Of a stretch of 64,000 nucleotides of DNA, positions 1 through 9,325 are shown in pieces. The first letter of the stretch is position 1. Each line of letters opens with the position of its first letter. Position numbers and translations under genes: made by a program. Below the pieces are notes generated by a model. It saw only the letters and a list, made by a program, of their open reading frames with translations, did no database searches and had not been told where the DNA came from. The stretch is from NCBI GenBank assembly GCA_947497485.1, contig CANMHB010000002.1:1-64000 (forward strand), written 5' to 3'. This stretch comes from Flavobacteriales bacterium. GTDB taxonomy: Bacteria; Bacteroidota; Bacteroidia; Flavobacteriales_D; Crocinitomicaceae.

Positions 1-3000
1 GTGCAGTCAATGGGTTGTTACATACATCCGTTGCTGAATAGTTGATTGTTATCGTTCCTCCTGCACATGACGTGTAGCTTGAACTTACCGTTGGTGCAAT
101 CGTACCACTTATCAAACAAGTTCCTGACTCACTATTGGTGTATGTTGCGTTTGCTGTTGTACTAAATGCATCTGCTGCGGCACAACTCAACGTCGTTGGT
201 AAACCCGTTGGTAAACTTACCGTTGGGCCGTTAGCAGGTAAAACAGTTAATATTTGTGAACCATTGGCTGAATTTCCACAAGCATCCGTTACTGTCCAAG
301 ATCGCGTTAATGTATAACCACAATTACTTGGGGTCCCTGATTCTCCGTTGTATGAAATTGTTGGACTCGATGTACAATTGTCAATTGCAGAAATAATAAC
401 AGAAGAAACAAGAGGTACCTCATCACAATTAACTGTTGCATCAGCAGGAAAACTTTGAAAAACAGGAGGAGTATTATCTCCTATTGAAAATGATTGTATA
501 ACTGTTGAACTATTGTTACAGGCATCTTTTACTGTATACGTTCTAACTACTGTAATTGGACATGTACCCGTTGGAGCTCCATCTACGCTCGTTACTGTTA
601 GGCTTGCGTCTGCAGTACAGTTATCTGAAATTGCAACTCCTAATGCTTCCAAAGAAGCTACGGACGTAACAGCAGATGGAACTACACTCGCCGAACAACC
701 GCTTACTGGAGTCGAAGGTATTGTTCCTGTAATAACTGGGTTGGTATTGTCAATTGTCCTATTAATAGTTTGAGTGCAAGTACTAGTGCAAGAACCTACG
801 CCTGTTGTATATGTTCTAACAAATGATTCGGTGCAACCAGAGGTAGTTACTGTTCCATTTGTAAAAGATAGTGTTGTAGCACTGGTACTACCACCTATTC
901 CAGTAAAAGCTGCTTGTGTTGTTACCCCTGCTGGAAATGCAGCATTACATGGCGTCACATTCAATGTTGGAGGACAGGTCAAGGATGCAGCTGACGAAGG
1001 ATTGATAGTATTAGTTGCTGAAAGTGAGTAAGAACAAGGGATTGAATATCTCACCCCGTCAACCCAAACTCGACCATTGTTTCTTGTGATCGTTATTGAA
1101 TTAGTCGCAGAAGATACTGTATAAGGAATATGTTGAATTTGATCAAGTGTTCCAGTATTGAAGGTTAAGCTCGATCCTCCTCCGCTAATTGTAGCATTAC
1201 AACTATTGTTATCGCGAGAAATACTAATTGTAATAACCGTTCCAATTGTGGCTGTAACAGGAAGAGTTATCGTTGTGGTAGTTTCTCCTGAAGTTCCAGT
1301 TAGTAGCAAGCAATTTGTGGCATCGGCGGTTGCACCTGCGGCAGAAATTACACCGGTTGCATTAGAGGCAACTCCTGTTGCAAAAGTTCCTGTCGCACTT
1401 TGTCCGTAATAAGTAGTAGCCTGTGTGGGGATTGTTATTCCTGTTAAATTAATAGTTGTGCTTGCAGTTACGTTATTAACGGTTATTGTTCCTGAACCAG
1501 TTGCGTCGAGAACAATCGTTTGACTTGCACCACTATTGATGTTATAAGTTACAGTTGAATTAGGTGTTCCTGTAATTGTAAAAACACCATTTTGACCAGA
1601 ACATATCGGACTACTCGTTACACTGGCTGTTGGGGCAGTTAATGAAGCAATTGTTACAGGAATATTCGAGGTACAACCAGAAAAATCGGTGATTGTAACA
1701 GTATAGGATCCCGATGGCACTCCTGAAATGGTGTATGTGCCTCCACTGAATCCAATTTCTGAGCCTGCCGGACTACCCGTTGCAGCACCCGTCCAACTTA
1801 CATTATATGGAGTAGTTCCTCCACTTGCAGTGACTAATATTGATCCGTTGGTACCTCCAGCGCATGTTGGACTTGTTCCAGTAGCAGATCCAGAAACAGA
1901 GGTAGGAGCAGTAATAGTTATTGGCGTTGAAGATGTGCAACCGTCAGCTGCCGTAATTTGAACCGAGTAACTTCCTGGAGCGAGGCTGGTAAAAGTATTC
2001 GAATTTGAAGCGTTGCTATTGTCATTATAGGTACTTACTAACGTTGCTCCACTATAAAGTCTAATAACATGTCCTGTTGTCGTGCCTGCTGTCCAAGTTG
2101 CTGTTATTGTACCAATATTTCCTGATGAACCACAACCATTGTAAGTGTAAGAAGCAGATATTGAGCAGGGTTGTAAAATTGAACAATTCGTAGATCCCGT
2201 TCCACCAGTTTGTGAGAACGTAATGGTACCAGCTTGATTCGAATAATTTGTGAGCAATAACATGTAAACCTGTCCCGCTATTGCATTCGTAATGTTAGCT
2301 GTTTCTGAAGCGGAAGCCGAGAAACTGCAATCCTCAACACAACCTCCTGCCGGATTGGAGCAAGCAGATGCCACGCTCGTGTAGGGACCTAACATGGCAA
2401 AGTCGACATCAATTGGATTTCCTGAATTACTTGTTTGGTTAATAGCAATGTCTATATTACCTGTATTTTGTATTTGTAAGTAATACCAAGAATAATTTGG
2501 GGTTGAAGCAAGACAATTTAATGCTCCCGCACTTGGAACATTTGTGGAATTTGTAAACGTAACCGTGGAACCCGTGCAGAAGGGGTCAGCACCAGAACAA
2601 CCTGCGGGAATTGACGCTGGAGCGGTCGGAACACATAGAGCAGATACTCCAGCCGGAGGAGCACCACAGCCAATTGTTGCTGCCCATCCTGTGAAATTAA
2701 CACTAAGATCACTTGTAAATCTTAGGGTAATACAGGTGCTTGTACCGCCAATATAGCCTAAATTGGAATTACTACCAGAATAAGTTCCAACTAAAGGAGC
2801 ACTTGTATTAGCACCGTTGTAGACATACATAAAATCCCATCCGCTTTCAGTATTAAAAACTGAAAAATCCAACCAAATATTTTGAGCTGTACCAGAACAG
2901 AAAGTAACTGTGTAAGATTGCCCATCTCCGTAATTACTTGCATTCCCTCCAGAATCATAAAATGTTCCCCCGCACGTATTAATTGTAGCATTATTAACAG

Positions 3001-3112
3001 CCGGAGAAGTCCCCATTGTATAGGTTTGAGCCGTTAATACTAAACCTTTAACCAAATACAAAAGCAATAAGAATGCAATTAAGAATGTTTTCTGAAATTT
3101 AAGAGTTTTCAT
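1..3112 (-). CDS. Large secreted adhesin-like protein, 5' part only (runs past window start)
   Basis: The frame is open from an ATG at 3112 to the window edge, giving more than 1037 residues; the C-terminus is outside. I translated it by hand on the minus strand. Residues 1-29 look like a signal peptide (MKTLK, a hydrophobic LLLLYLVKGLVL stretch, cleavage after TAQ). A CUB-like domain follows at about 30-155 (SYTVTFC, YVYNGANTSAPL, TCITLRFTSD, GWAATIGC). Thr/Ser-rich Ig-like modules come next, then HYR-like repeats near the window edge (DNTNPVITG, DNTPPVFQSFP, YTVKDACNNSS). The style matches very large SprB-like or T9SS-exported surface proteins of Bacteroidota, but the sorting domain cannot be seen. 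It begins 1 base after the stop of the small secreted-protein gene upstream, so the two are probably co-transcribed. Function is inferred only as surface adhesion or gliding. Confidence 0.85.
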   Translation of the reverse strand, partial: MKTLKFQKTFLIAFLLLLYLVKGLVLTAQTYTMGTSPAVNNATINTCGGTFYDSGGNASNYGDGQSYTVTFCSGTAQNIWLDFSVFNTESGWDFMYVYNGANTSAPLVGTYSGSNSNLGYIGGTSTCITLRFTSDLSVNFTGWAATIGCGAPPAGVSALCVPTAPASIPAGCSGADPFCTGSTVTFTNSTNVPSAGALNCLASTPNYSWYYLQIQNTGNIDIAINQTSNSGNPIDVDFAMLGPYTSVASACSNPAGGCVEDCSFSASASETANITNAIAGQVYMLLLTNYSNQAGTITFSQTGGTGSTNCSILQPCSISASYTYNGCGSSGNIGTITATWTAGTTTGHVIRLYSGATLVSTYNDNSNASNSNTFTSLAPGSYSVQITAADGCTSSTPITITAPTSVSGSATGTSPTCAGGTNGSILVTASGGTTPYNVSWTGAATGSPAGSEIGFSGGTYTISGVPSGSYTVTITDFSGCTSNIPVTIASLTAPTASVTSSPICSGQNGVFTITGTPNSTVTYNINSGASQTIVLDATGSGTITVNNVTASTTINLTGITIPTQATTYYGQSATGTFATGVASNATGVISAAGATADATNCLLLTGTSGETTTTITLPVTATIGTVITISISRDNNSCNATISGGGSSLTFNTGTLDQIQHIPYTVSSATNSITITRNNGRVWVDGVRYSIPCSYSLSATNTINPSSAASLTCPPTLNVTPCNAAFPAGVTTQAAFTGIGGSTSATTLSFTNGTVTTSGCTESFVRTYTTGVGSCTSTCTQTINRTIDNTNPVITGTIPSTPVSGCSASVVPSAVTSVASLEALGVAISDNCTADASLTVTSVDGAPTGTCPITVVRTYTVKDACNNSSTVIQSFSIGDNTPPVFQSFPADATVNCDEVPLVSSVIISAIDNCTSSPTISYNGESGTPSNCGYTLTRSWTVTDACGNSANGSQILTVLPANGPTVSLPTGLPTTLSCAAADAFSTTANATYTNSESGTCLISGTIAPTVSSSYTSCAGGTITINYSATDVCNNPLTA

Positions 3113-3113
3113 A

Positions 3114-3488
3114 CTAATTTAATTTCATAATTAAAAACTCAGGAAACTTATTCTCAGTAAATAGTAGTTCCACCTCTGGAAAAGTTGAATCGGGAAGAAT
3201 TGTAAAAGGCGAAATTTGCTTGCCATATCTTTCTAGAAGCTCATTAGCTGAATACAAGATTAAATAGGCATTATAACCACTAATGTTTATATTTCTTCTG
3301 GAGTCGAGAAAACGTACTTCATCGAATTTCTTATAGTCATAAGCAGCTTGATAGATCCTTTTATTTATTGAATCATTTTCATTGGTAACAATCTCATAAT
3401 GAAATTTAGTTGCATTCTGATAAGTATAAACTTGAGCATTTAATTTTATTATAAAAAATGAAAATATAATGTAGAATATGAACCTCAT
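3114..3488 (-). CDS. Small secreted protein of unknown function
   Basis: This 124-residue protein begins with a plausible Sec signal peptide (FIFYIIFSFFIIKLNAQ, cleavage near residue 19). The rest is a soluble, mixed-charge domain without a family I recognise. The ATG at 3488 follows a TAnnTTTG promoter box at 3526-3533, which supports this start. The gene ends 1 base before the ATG of the giant adhesin gene, so it is likely the first gene of a two-gene transcript. That suggests, without proving, a role linked to the adhesin, for example as a periplasmic partner. Confidence 0.75.
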   Translation of the reverse strand: MRFIFYIIFSFFIIKLNAQVYTYQNATKFHYEIVTNENDSINKRIYQAAYDYKKFDEVRFLDSRRNINISGYNAYLILYSANELLERYGKQISPFTILPDSTFPEVELLFTENKFPEFLIMKLN

Positions 3489-3525
3489 ACTGAAAAAAAC
3501 GTTTAGTTAATAGTTTAGTTGCCTT

Positions 3526-3533
3526 CAAAGATA
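3526..3533 (-). promoter_or_regulatory. Bacteroidota -7 box (TATCTTTG) for the 3488 gene
   Basis: On the minus strand the sequence reads TATCTTTG, an exact match to the TAnnTTTG consensus. It lies about 38 bases before the ATG at 3488 and directly downstream of the accC terminator, where a new transcript should start. The upstream -33 TTTG is not clear because the region is a T tract. Confidence 0.55.
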
Positions 3534-3543
3534 GGTTGTTTTC

Positions 3544-3580
3544 ACAAAAAAACCGATAAGCTTAGGGTCGCAAATCGGTT
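3544..3580 (-). terminator. Intrinsic terminator of the accC operon
   Basis: On the minus strand AACCGAT (3580-3574) pairs with ATCGGTT (3557-3551), a 7-bp stem with a 16-base loop, followed by a run of T residues. It sits 27 bases past the accC stop. Confidence 0.7.
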
Positions 3581-3606
3581 CATTTTTAAAAAATTATGAG
3601 AAATTT

Positions 3607-4941
3607 TTAAAACTCAAAAGTCTCCATAAACTTTGTTGTAAAATTTCCCTTGTTAAAGTCATCATTGGACATCAATTTCTGATGAAAAGGAATGGTCGTT
3701 TTCACCCCTTCGATAATATATTCATCAAGTGCTCTTTTCATTTTCAATATGGCTTCTTCACGCGATTGAGCAACTACTATCAATTTTGAGATCATCGAAT
3801 CATAATTTGGTGGTATTGTATAACCAGAGTATACGTGCGAGTCAATTCGAACACCATGACCTCCGGGGCAATGATAGTCTGTTATTTTACCTGGAGATGG
3901 TCTAAAATCTGCATAAGGATTCTCCGCATTAATTCGACATTGAATTGCGTGCATGTGCGGGTAATAATTTTTACCTGAAATTGGTTTCCCCGCGGCAATT
4001 AATATTTGCTCTTTAATTAGGTCAAAATCAATTACTTCCTCGGTAATTGTATGTTCTACTTGGATTCGCGTATTCATTTCCATGAAATAAAAATCCCTGT
4101 TTTTATCTACTAAAAACTCAACAGTACCAACACCTTCATACTTTACGGCCTTTGCAGCTTTGATTGCTGCTTCACCCATTTTTTCTCGAAGTTCATCCGT
4201 CATGAACGGAGAAGGAGTTTCTTCCACTAATTTTTGATGGCGACGCTGAATGGAACAATCACGCTCAGAAAGATGACATGCATTTCCATATTGATCACCT
4301 GCTATTTGAATTTCGATGTGACGTGGTTCCTCAATGAACTTTTCCATGTAAATTCCATCGTTACCAAAAGCGGCTCCAGCTTCTTGCCGAGCAGAATCCC
4401 AAGCTGCTTCAATATCTTCTTCTTTCCAAACAATACGCATTCCTTTTCCACCACCACCAGCGGTTGCCTTTAGAATAACTGGGTATTTAATTTCTTTGGC
4501 TGTTTTTTTGGCATCGTTTAAATCTTTCAACAATCCTTTTGATCCAGGGATGCAAGGCACACCAGCCGCAATCATCGTTGCTTTCGCCGTTGCCTTATCT
4601 CCCATACCTGCAATTTGTTCGGGTAAGGCACCTATGAATTTAATTCCATGTTTTTGACAAACACTTGAAAATTCTTCATTTTCAGATAAAAACCCATACC
4701 CTGGATGAATAGCGTCAGCATTCGTAATTTCAGCTGCCGCCATGATATTTGGTATAGATAAATAGGACAACTTACTAACGGGAGGTCCAATACAAACAGC
4801 TTCATCCGCAAACCTTACGGGTAAACTTTCTTTATCTGCAGTAGAGTATACCGCTACAGTCTTAATACCCATTTCTTTGCATGTGCGAATTACACGCATA
4901 GCTATTTCGCCGCGATTGGCTACAAGAATTTTCTTAAACAT
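3607..4941 (-). CDS. accC: Acetyl-CoA carboxylase, biotin carboxylase subunit
   Basis: This 444-residue cytoplasmic ATP-grasp enzyme carboxylates the biotin carried by BCCP (accB) with bicarbonate and ATP, the first half-reaction of malonyl-CoA synthesis. Visible features are the N-terminal biotin carboxylase domain ([18 protein letters not shown]), the glycine-rich ATP loop [10 protein letters not shown] near residue 163, the [12 protein letters not shown] segment, and the active-site MNTRIQVEH near residue 290. The residue after VEH is Thr where most homologues have Pro, a mild oddity. Length is family-typical. It lies 34 bases downstream of accB and is the last gene of the fatty-acid operon, ending at the hairpin at 3544-3580. 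Confidence 0.97.
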   Translation of the reverse strand: MFKKILVANRGEIAMRVIRTCKEMGIKTVAVYSTADKESLPVRFADEAVCIGPPVSKLSYLSIPNIMAAAEITNADAIHPGYGFLSENEEFSSVCQKHGIKFIGALPEQIAGMGDKATAKATMIAAGVPCIPGSKGLLKDLNDAKKTAKEIKYPVILKATAGGGGKGMRIVWKEEDIEAAWDSARQEAGAAFGNDGIYMEKFIEEPRHIEIQIAGDQYGNACHLSERDCSIQRRHQKLVEETPSPFMTDELREKMGEAAIKAAKAVKYEGVGTVEFLVDKNRDFYFMEMNTRIQVEHTITEEVIDFDLIKEQILIAAGKPISGKNYYPHMHAIQCRINAENPYADFRPSPGKITDYHCPGGHGVRIDSHVYSGYTIPPNYDSMISKLIVVAQSREEAILKMKRALDEYIIEGVKTTIPFHQKLMSNDDFNKGNFTTKFMETFEF

Positions 4942-4975
4942 AAAAGATTATTTTACGCGTTATCCTAACTACCAA

Positions 4976-5479
4976 TTAAGATGGATCTACCAAAAACAAT
5001 GGTTGATCATAATCAACTGGGCTTGCATTATCAACAAGAACTTTAACAATTTTTCCTGAGATTTCTGCTTCAATCTCATTAAACGTCTTCATTGCTTCGA
5101 TAATACACAATTTATCTCCCTTCTGAATTGTAGAACCTACGTTTACAAAAGGATCCTTATCAGGCCCTGGCGTTCGATAGAATGTTCCTATCATTGGAGA
5201 TTTAACTGTAACATATTTTGCATCATCTGAAGTCTCAGAACTTGCAATCGGAGCAGCAGAACCATTATTGGTTGCAACTGGGGCGCTAGCAACAACTGGT
5301 GCAGGCGCAGGTATAGGCTGAACAGCAACAGCTTGTGGTGCCTGAACGTAAATAGGATCTGAAGTTGCACTTCCGCCTCCTTTAATAACAATTTTAAAAC
5401 CTTCGCTTTCAATAGCTACTTTTCCGATTCCACTTTTAGAAACCAATTTTATTAAATCCTTTATTTCTTCTATATTCAT
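4976..5479 (-). CDS. accB: Biotin carboxyl carrier protein of acetyl-CoA carboxylase
   Basis: The 167-residue protein has an N-terminal helical segment, a Pro/Ala/Val-rich flexible linker at about 45-80, and a C-terminal biotinyl domain. The biotin acceptor is Lys131 in the sequence [14 protein letters not shown]; this differs from the classic EAMKMM but fits Bacteroidota versions. It carries carboxybiotin between AccC and the carboxyltransferase. The order fabH-accB-accC with short gaps (31 and 34 bases) indicates one transcript. Confidence 0.96.
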   Translation of the reverse strand: MNIEEIKDLIKLVSKSGIGKVAIESEGFKIVIKGGGSATSDPIYVQAPQAVAVQPIPAPAPVVASAPVATNNGSAAPIASSETSDDAKYVTVKSPMIGTFYRTPGPDKDPFVNVGSTIQKGDKLCIIEAMKTFNEIEAEISGKIVKVLVDNASPVDYDQPLFLVDPS

Positions 5480-5510
5480 AATTACAGTTTAATATGCAAA
5501 TTTAAGTTTT

Positions 5511-6500
5511 TTAAGAATTGTAGGCCCATTTTAAGTAAACGGCACCCCAAGTAAAACCACCTCCAAAAGCCGAAAGAATTAAATTATCTCCTTTCTTAAG
5601 TTGCTTTTCGTAATCCCATAAACACAAAGGTAACGTTCCAGCAGTGGTATTACCATATTTTTGAATGTTTATCATGACCTTTTCTTTAGGAAGTCCCATA
5701 CGATCTGCAGTAGCATCTATGATTCGTAAATTCGCCTGATGCGGAACCAACCAATCAACATCCTCACTCGATAAATTATTTTTATCCATTATTTCAGCTG
5801 AAACTTCAGCCATATTCGTCACAGCAAATTTAAACACTTGTTTTCCTTCCTGTTTGACAAAGTGCATTCTATTTTCAACTGTTTCATGTGTAGGTGGATT
5901 AACTGAGCCCCCTGCAGGTTGCACCAAATATTCTCGACCTGAGCCATCACTTCTAAGAATAAAATCCTGAATACCTAAACCATCATGGTTCGGTTCGAGC
6001 AGAACAGCTCCAGCACCATCGCCGAAAATAACACAAGTTGTTCGATCTTGATAATCCAAAATCGAAGTCATTTTATCAACACCAACAACTACAACTTTTT
6101 TATATCTGCCCGTTTCAATAAATTGAGCTCCTGTGGAAAGTGCATAAATAAAACCCGAACAAGCTGCAATTAAATCAAATCCCCAAGCATTTGTCATGCC
6201 TGTTTTATCACATAGAACATTAGCCGTACTTGGAAATGGATAATCTGGAGTAACAGTAGCCAAAACTACTAAATCAATATCTAGGGGGTCTGTATTTGTT
6301 TTCGCTAATAAAGCTTTTACTGCTTCTGCGGCCATGTCAGATGACGCGCCATTTTTCATGATTCGACGTTCCTTGATACCTGTCCTTGTTGTAATCCATT
6401 CATCCGAAGTGTCAACTATTTTAGCTAAGTCTTCGTTGGACAATACGTGTTCTGGAACATATCCTTGAACTCCAGTAATTGCAGCAGTAATTTTATTCAT
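5511..6500 (-). CDS. fabH: 3-oxoacyl-ACP synthase III (KAS III)
   Basis: This 329-residue condensing enzyme joins an acyl-CoA primer to malonyl-ACP to start fatty-acid synthesis in the cytoplasm. The catalytic triad is visible as Cys114 (IAACSGF), His254 (VPHQAN) and Asn284 ([11 protein letters not shown]). The protein ends in the usual FGGGFTWGA segment. It starts 3 bases after the plsX stop, so it is translated from the same message; plsX-fabH linkage is common and ties phospholipid precursor supply to chain initiation. Confidence 0.97.
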   Translation of the reverse strand: MNKITAAITGVQGYVPEHVLSNEDLAKIVDTSDEWITTRTGIKERRIMKNGASSDMAAEAVKALLAKTNTDPLDIDLVVLATVTPDYPFPSTANVLCDKTGMTNAWGFDLIAACSGFIYALSTGAQFIETGRYKKVVVVGVDKMTSILDYQDRTTCVIFGDGAGAVLLEPNHDGLGIQDFILRSDGSGREYLVQPAGGSVNPPTHETVENRMHFVKQEGKQVFKFAVTNMAEVSAEIMDKNNLSSEDVDWLVPHQANLRIIDATADRMGLPKEKVMINIQKYGNTTAGTLPLCLWDYEKQLKKGDNLILSAFGGGFTWGAVYLKWAYNS

Positions 6501-6503
6501 AAG

Positions 6504-7442
6504 TTAGTTAAATGCTTCGTTTATTTTATTCGCCAATCCTGAACTTGAAACCTCGTAGGCATGTAATATCATATTCTTTACTGCAATATCATTGGAAATA
6601 CCATGACCAATGATGACATTCCCTTTCACACCTAAAATCGGAGTTCCTCCATAATTTTCGTAGTTGAATCGATCAAAATACTCATCTCGAATACCTCTTT
6701 TTCTCATTAAGGTGTAAATCCCTTCAGCTTCTTTTAAAACTACATTACCTGTAAATCCATCACAAACAATAACATCTGCTTTTCCCATGAAAAGGTCTCT
6801 GCCCTCTAAATTTCCAGTAAAATTAATTTCATCTGATTCTTGAAGAAGCTTATAAGCAGCCAAAGTCAATAAATTTCCTTTGGACTCTTCCTCTCCAATG
6901 TTCAATAACGCAACACGTGGGTTTTCAATACCGTGAACATGTTTTGAATAAAGAGCCCCAAGCACTGCAAATTGATAAAGAACATCCGCCTTACAATCAG
7001 CATTCGAACCTACGTCTAATAAAATTGTTTTAGAACCATCAATTGCAGGGAGTGTTGAAGTGATGCATGGACGAATGATTCCGGGAACTGTATTTAATTT
7101 ATACATGGAACCAACAAGCATAGCACCAGTATTTCCTGTACTTGCAAAAACATCCAATTTGCCGCTGGAAAGCATTTCAAAGCCAACAGCGATTGAACTA
7201 TTCGGTTTTTGAGGGATGGCGCGAGTGGGATGATCGTGAAAAGTTATCACATCCGGAGCATGCACTATCTCGAAGATGCCCGATGAAATTTCACGAGAAT
7301 TTAACCAATTTGAAATTACTGGTGCATCTCCAATCAGAAAAATTTTCACGTAGTCAGGTAGTTCCCTCTGAGCCAAGATGGCACCATCGAGATTCGCTTC
7401 TGGAGCAAAATCACCACCCGAAACATCAAGACCGATCCTCAT
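6504..7442 (-). CDS. plsX: Phosphate acyltransferase PlsX
   Basis: The 312-residue protein converts acyl-ACP to acyl-phosphate for phosphatidic acid synthesis. Recognition rests on the N-terminus (RIGLDVSGGDFAPEANL), the SSGKLDVFASTGNTGAM segment, VGSNADCKADVLYQFAVLG, and VCDGFTGNVVLKEAEG, all typical of PlsX. It follows rpmF by 22 bases and precedes fabH by 3, the widespread yceD-rpmF-plsX-fabH arrangement. Confidence 0.96.
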   Translation of the reverse strand: MRIGLDVSGGDFAPEANLDGAILAQRELPDYVKIFLIGDAPVISNWLNSREISSGIFEIVHAPDVITFHDHPTRAIPQKPNSSIAVGFEMLSSGKLDVFASTGNTGAMLVGSMYKLNTVPGIIRPCITSTLPAIDGSKTILLDVGSNADCKADVLYQFAVLGALYSKHVHGIENPRVALLNIGEEESKGNLLTLAAYKLLQESDEINFTGNLEGRDLFMGKADVIVCDGFTGNVVLKEAEGIYTLMRKRGIRDEYFDRFNYENYGGTPILGVKGNVIIGHGISNDIAVKNMILHAYEVSSSGLANKINEAFN

Positions 7443-7464
7443 TTACCGGAAAATCGATTTTGAA

Positions 7465-7659
7465 TTATTCAGCAGCTACCTCTTTTTCTGCTACTACTTT
7501 TCCTTTGTAGTATAATTTCCCTTCGTGCCAGTGCGCGTGGTGAAATAAATGAGGCTGACCTGTTGTAGGACAAGTAGCAACATTACTCGCAACTGCTTTC
7601 TTGTGCGTTCTGCGTTTGTCGCGACGCGTTTTGGAAATTTTTCGTTTAGGATGTGCCAT
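7465..7659 (-). CDS. rpmF: 50S ribosomal protein L32
   Basis: A basic 64-residue protein beginning [20 protein letters not shown], which is diagnostic of bL32. Only one cysteine (Cys30) is present, so the four-cysteine zinc ribbon of some bL32 proteins is absent; this is a zinc-free form. It lies 12 bases downstream of the DUF177 gene and 22 bases upstream of plsX. Confidence 0.97.
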   Translation of the reverse strand: MAHPKRKISKTRRDKRRTHKKAVASNVATCPTTGQPHLFHHAHWHEGKLYYKGKVVAEKEVAAE

Positions 7660-7671
7660 AACTTATAATTA

Positions 7672-8172
7672 TCAATTTAAATTTTTCAAAGCAGACCACC
7701 GAGGATCTGTATCATCATTATCTTTTGGTTTTGTTTGATATTTTTCAATCAACTTAACCATTTCTTCATTACATTCTCCTTCTTCATGAATTGGACGAAC
7801 TGGAATCGAGACTATTATCAACTCATAAATTGGTTGAGTAACATCAATTTCATAACTATCTGGAGAAATGACAATTAAATTTTCATCTTCATAGGTCTCA
7901 TGACCGAATTTGTAAATAATTTCCAATTCACCTTCAATTTTAGCATTCATTGAATCGTTACATCTCGAACAATCCATTTCAACAAATCCATCGATAAAAA
8001 AGGAGGCTAACAGCATGGTGTCTTTTTTTTCTAAATCTAACCATACTTTCAGTTTTCCTTTTTCAATCAAGGAATAGGACAATGTTTCAAAGAACGAATC
8101 ATCGATATCAAACTCAAATTCATGTTTTCCTATTTTTAATCCTACAAATGGTATAATAAAGGAACTTGTCAT
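7672..8172 (-). CDS. DUF177 (YceD) family protein
   Basis: The 166-residue protein has the DUF177 layout: a variable N-terminal half, a CSRC motif near residue 67 (MDCSRCND), an acidic central region, and a C-terminal DPRWSALKNL tail. Homologues (YceD) always sit beside rpmF and have been linked to 23S rRNA accumulation in other bacteria. It is the first gene of the rpmF-plsX-fabH-accBC operon, 26 bases downstream of the predicted transcription start. Confidence 0.9.
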   Translation of the reverse strand: MTSSFIIPFVGLKIGKHEFEFDIDDSFFETLSYSLIEKGKLKVWLDLEKKDTMLLASFFIDGFVEMDCSRCNDSMNAKIEGELEIIYKFGHETYEDENLIVISPDSYEIDVTQPIYELIIVSIPVRPIHEEGECNEEMVKLIEKYQTKPKDNDDTDPRWSALKNLN

Positions 8173-8203
8173 TTGATTCCAAATAATCGAAAAAATCGGA
8201 CGG

Positions 8204-8211
8204 CAAATGTA
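8204..8211 (-). promoter_or_regulatory. -7 box (TACATTTG) of the fatty-acid operon
   Basis: TACATTTG on the minus strand matches TAnnTTTG and lies 32 bases before the DUF177 ATG, inside the 70-base gap after pdxA. No -33 TTG is evident at the expected distance. Confidence 0.5.
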
Positions 8212-8242
8212 ATAATTTTATTTGAAAAGAAAAAAAACTATA

Positions 8243-9325
8243 CTACTCTTCGCGATTTGAATCTTTTTTATGTTTTTCGTCTGTATTAATCGGTAGAGCA
8301 TTTGCAGAAATTTCCTTTAAAAATCTTCTGTTTTTAAAAATATCTATTGCCAAGTAAATAGCACTTCTGAATGATTGTTCAGAGGCACTATTCTTGCCCG
8401 CAATGTCAAATGCAGTTCCGTGATCAGGTGAAGTTCGGACGATTGGAAGGTCTCCAGTGAAATTTACGCCATCATCAAATGCTAAAGCTTTAAAAGCAGC
8501 AAGCCCCTGATCATGATACATCGCTAAAATTCCATCAAATTGATTTTTAACTTCTGAGCCAAAAAAGCCATCTGCTGCAAAAGGACCATAAGCTAAAATA
8601 TTTTCATTTTTTGCTGCGGATATGGCAGGAAGAATAAATTCATGTTCTTCACTTCCAATTTTTCCATTCTCGCCCGCATGAGGGTTCAGCCCAAAAACGG
8701 CAATTCTTGGTCGTTGAATATTGAAATCTTTTTTTAAACTATTCTCAAATTGCTTTATTTTATTCAAAATCAATTGCTTATTCAAAGTCGAACTAATGTC
8801 CTTTAACGGCAAATGGGTTGTTACAAGCGCCACGCGTAAAAAAGGAGAAACAAGAATCATTAATGCATCCTTAACTCCAGATAAATCAGCTAAATATTCC
8901 GTATGTCCTGGAAATTGAAATCCAGCCTTTTGGATATTATCTTTAGAAATCGGAGCTGTAACCAAAACATCAATCTTACCTGTAGCAATATCGTTAGTAG
9001 CTGCCTCTAATGATTTAAAAGCAAATTTCCCTCCCAAATCATTTGAATCACCGGGTTTAATTTCAAACTCATCATTCCAAACATTGACCAAATTTATTTT
9101 CTTTGATTGGACTTCATCTGCTGTTTTACAAATATTGTAATTGAAATCTTGAACGTTCAAAATACGCTTGTAAAACGAAATGACTTTTGAAGAAGCATAG
9201 ATTACCGGAGTGAAATCTGTTAGAATACGATTATCTTTCAATGCCTTAATGATGATTTCTGGACCAATGCCGTTCACATCACCTATGGTTATTCCGACCC
9301 TCAATAAATCCTTATTTCCTTCCAT
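8243..9325 (-). CDS. pdxA: 4-hydroxythreonine-4-phosphate dehydrogenase
   Basis: This 360-residue enzyme oxidises 4-phosphohydroxy-L-threonine in the DXP-dependent pyridoxal phosphate pathway. Family signatures are RVGITIGDVNGIGPEIIIKA at the start, VTAPISKDNIQKAGFQFPGH with the metal-binding His, MYHDQGLAAFKALAF, and RTSPDHGTAFDIAGK near the C-terminus. Length is slightly above the common 330 because of internal loops and a charged tail. Its ATG overlaps the stop of leucyl aminopeptidase by one base (TAATG), suggesting translational coupling. Confidence 0.96.
   Translation of the reverse strand: MEGNKDLLRVGITIGDVNGIGPEIIIKALKDNRILTDFTPVIYASSKVISFYKRILNVQDFNYNICKTADEVQSKKINLVNVWNDEFEIKPGDSNDLGGKFAFKSLEAATNDIATGKIDVLVTAPISKDNIQKAGFQFPGHTEYLADLSGVKDALMILVSPFLRVALVTTHLPLKDISSTLNKQLILNKIKQFENSLKKDFNIQRPRIAVFGLNPHAGENGKIGSEEHEFILPAISAAKNENILAYGPFAADGFFGSEVKNQFDGILAMYHDQGLAAFKALAFDDGVNFTGDLPIVRTSPDHGTAFDIAGKNSASEQSFRSAIYLAIDIFKNRRFLKEISANALPINTDEKHKKDSNREE

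Noticed and set aside
135..2756. Plus-strand open frames within the first 3 kb
   Set aside because: They are Val/Pro-rich mirror translations of the minus-strand Thr/Ser-rich adhesin, which is open throughout and has a signal peptide and recognisable domains.
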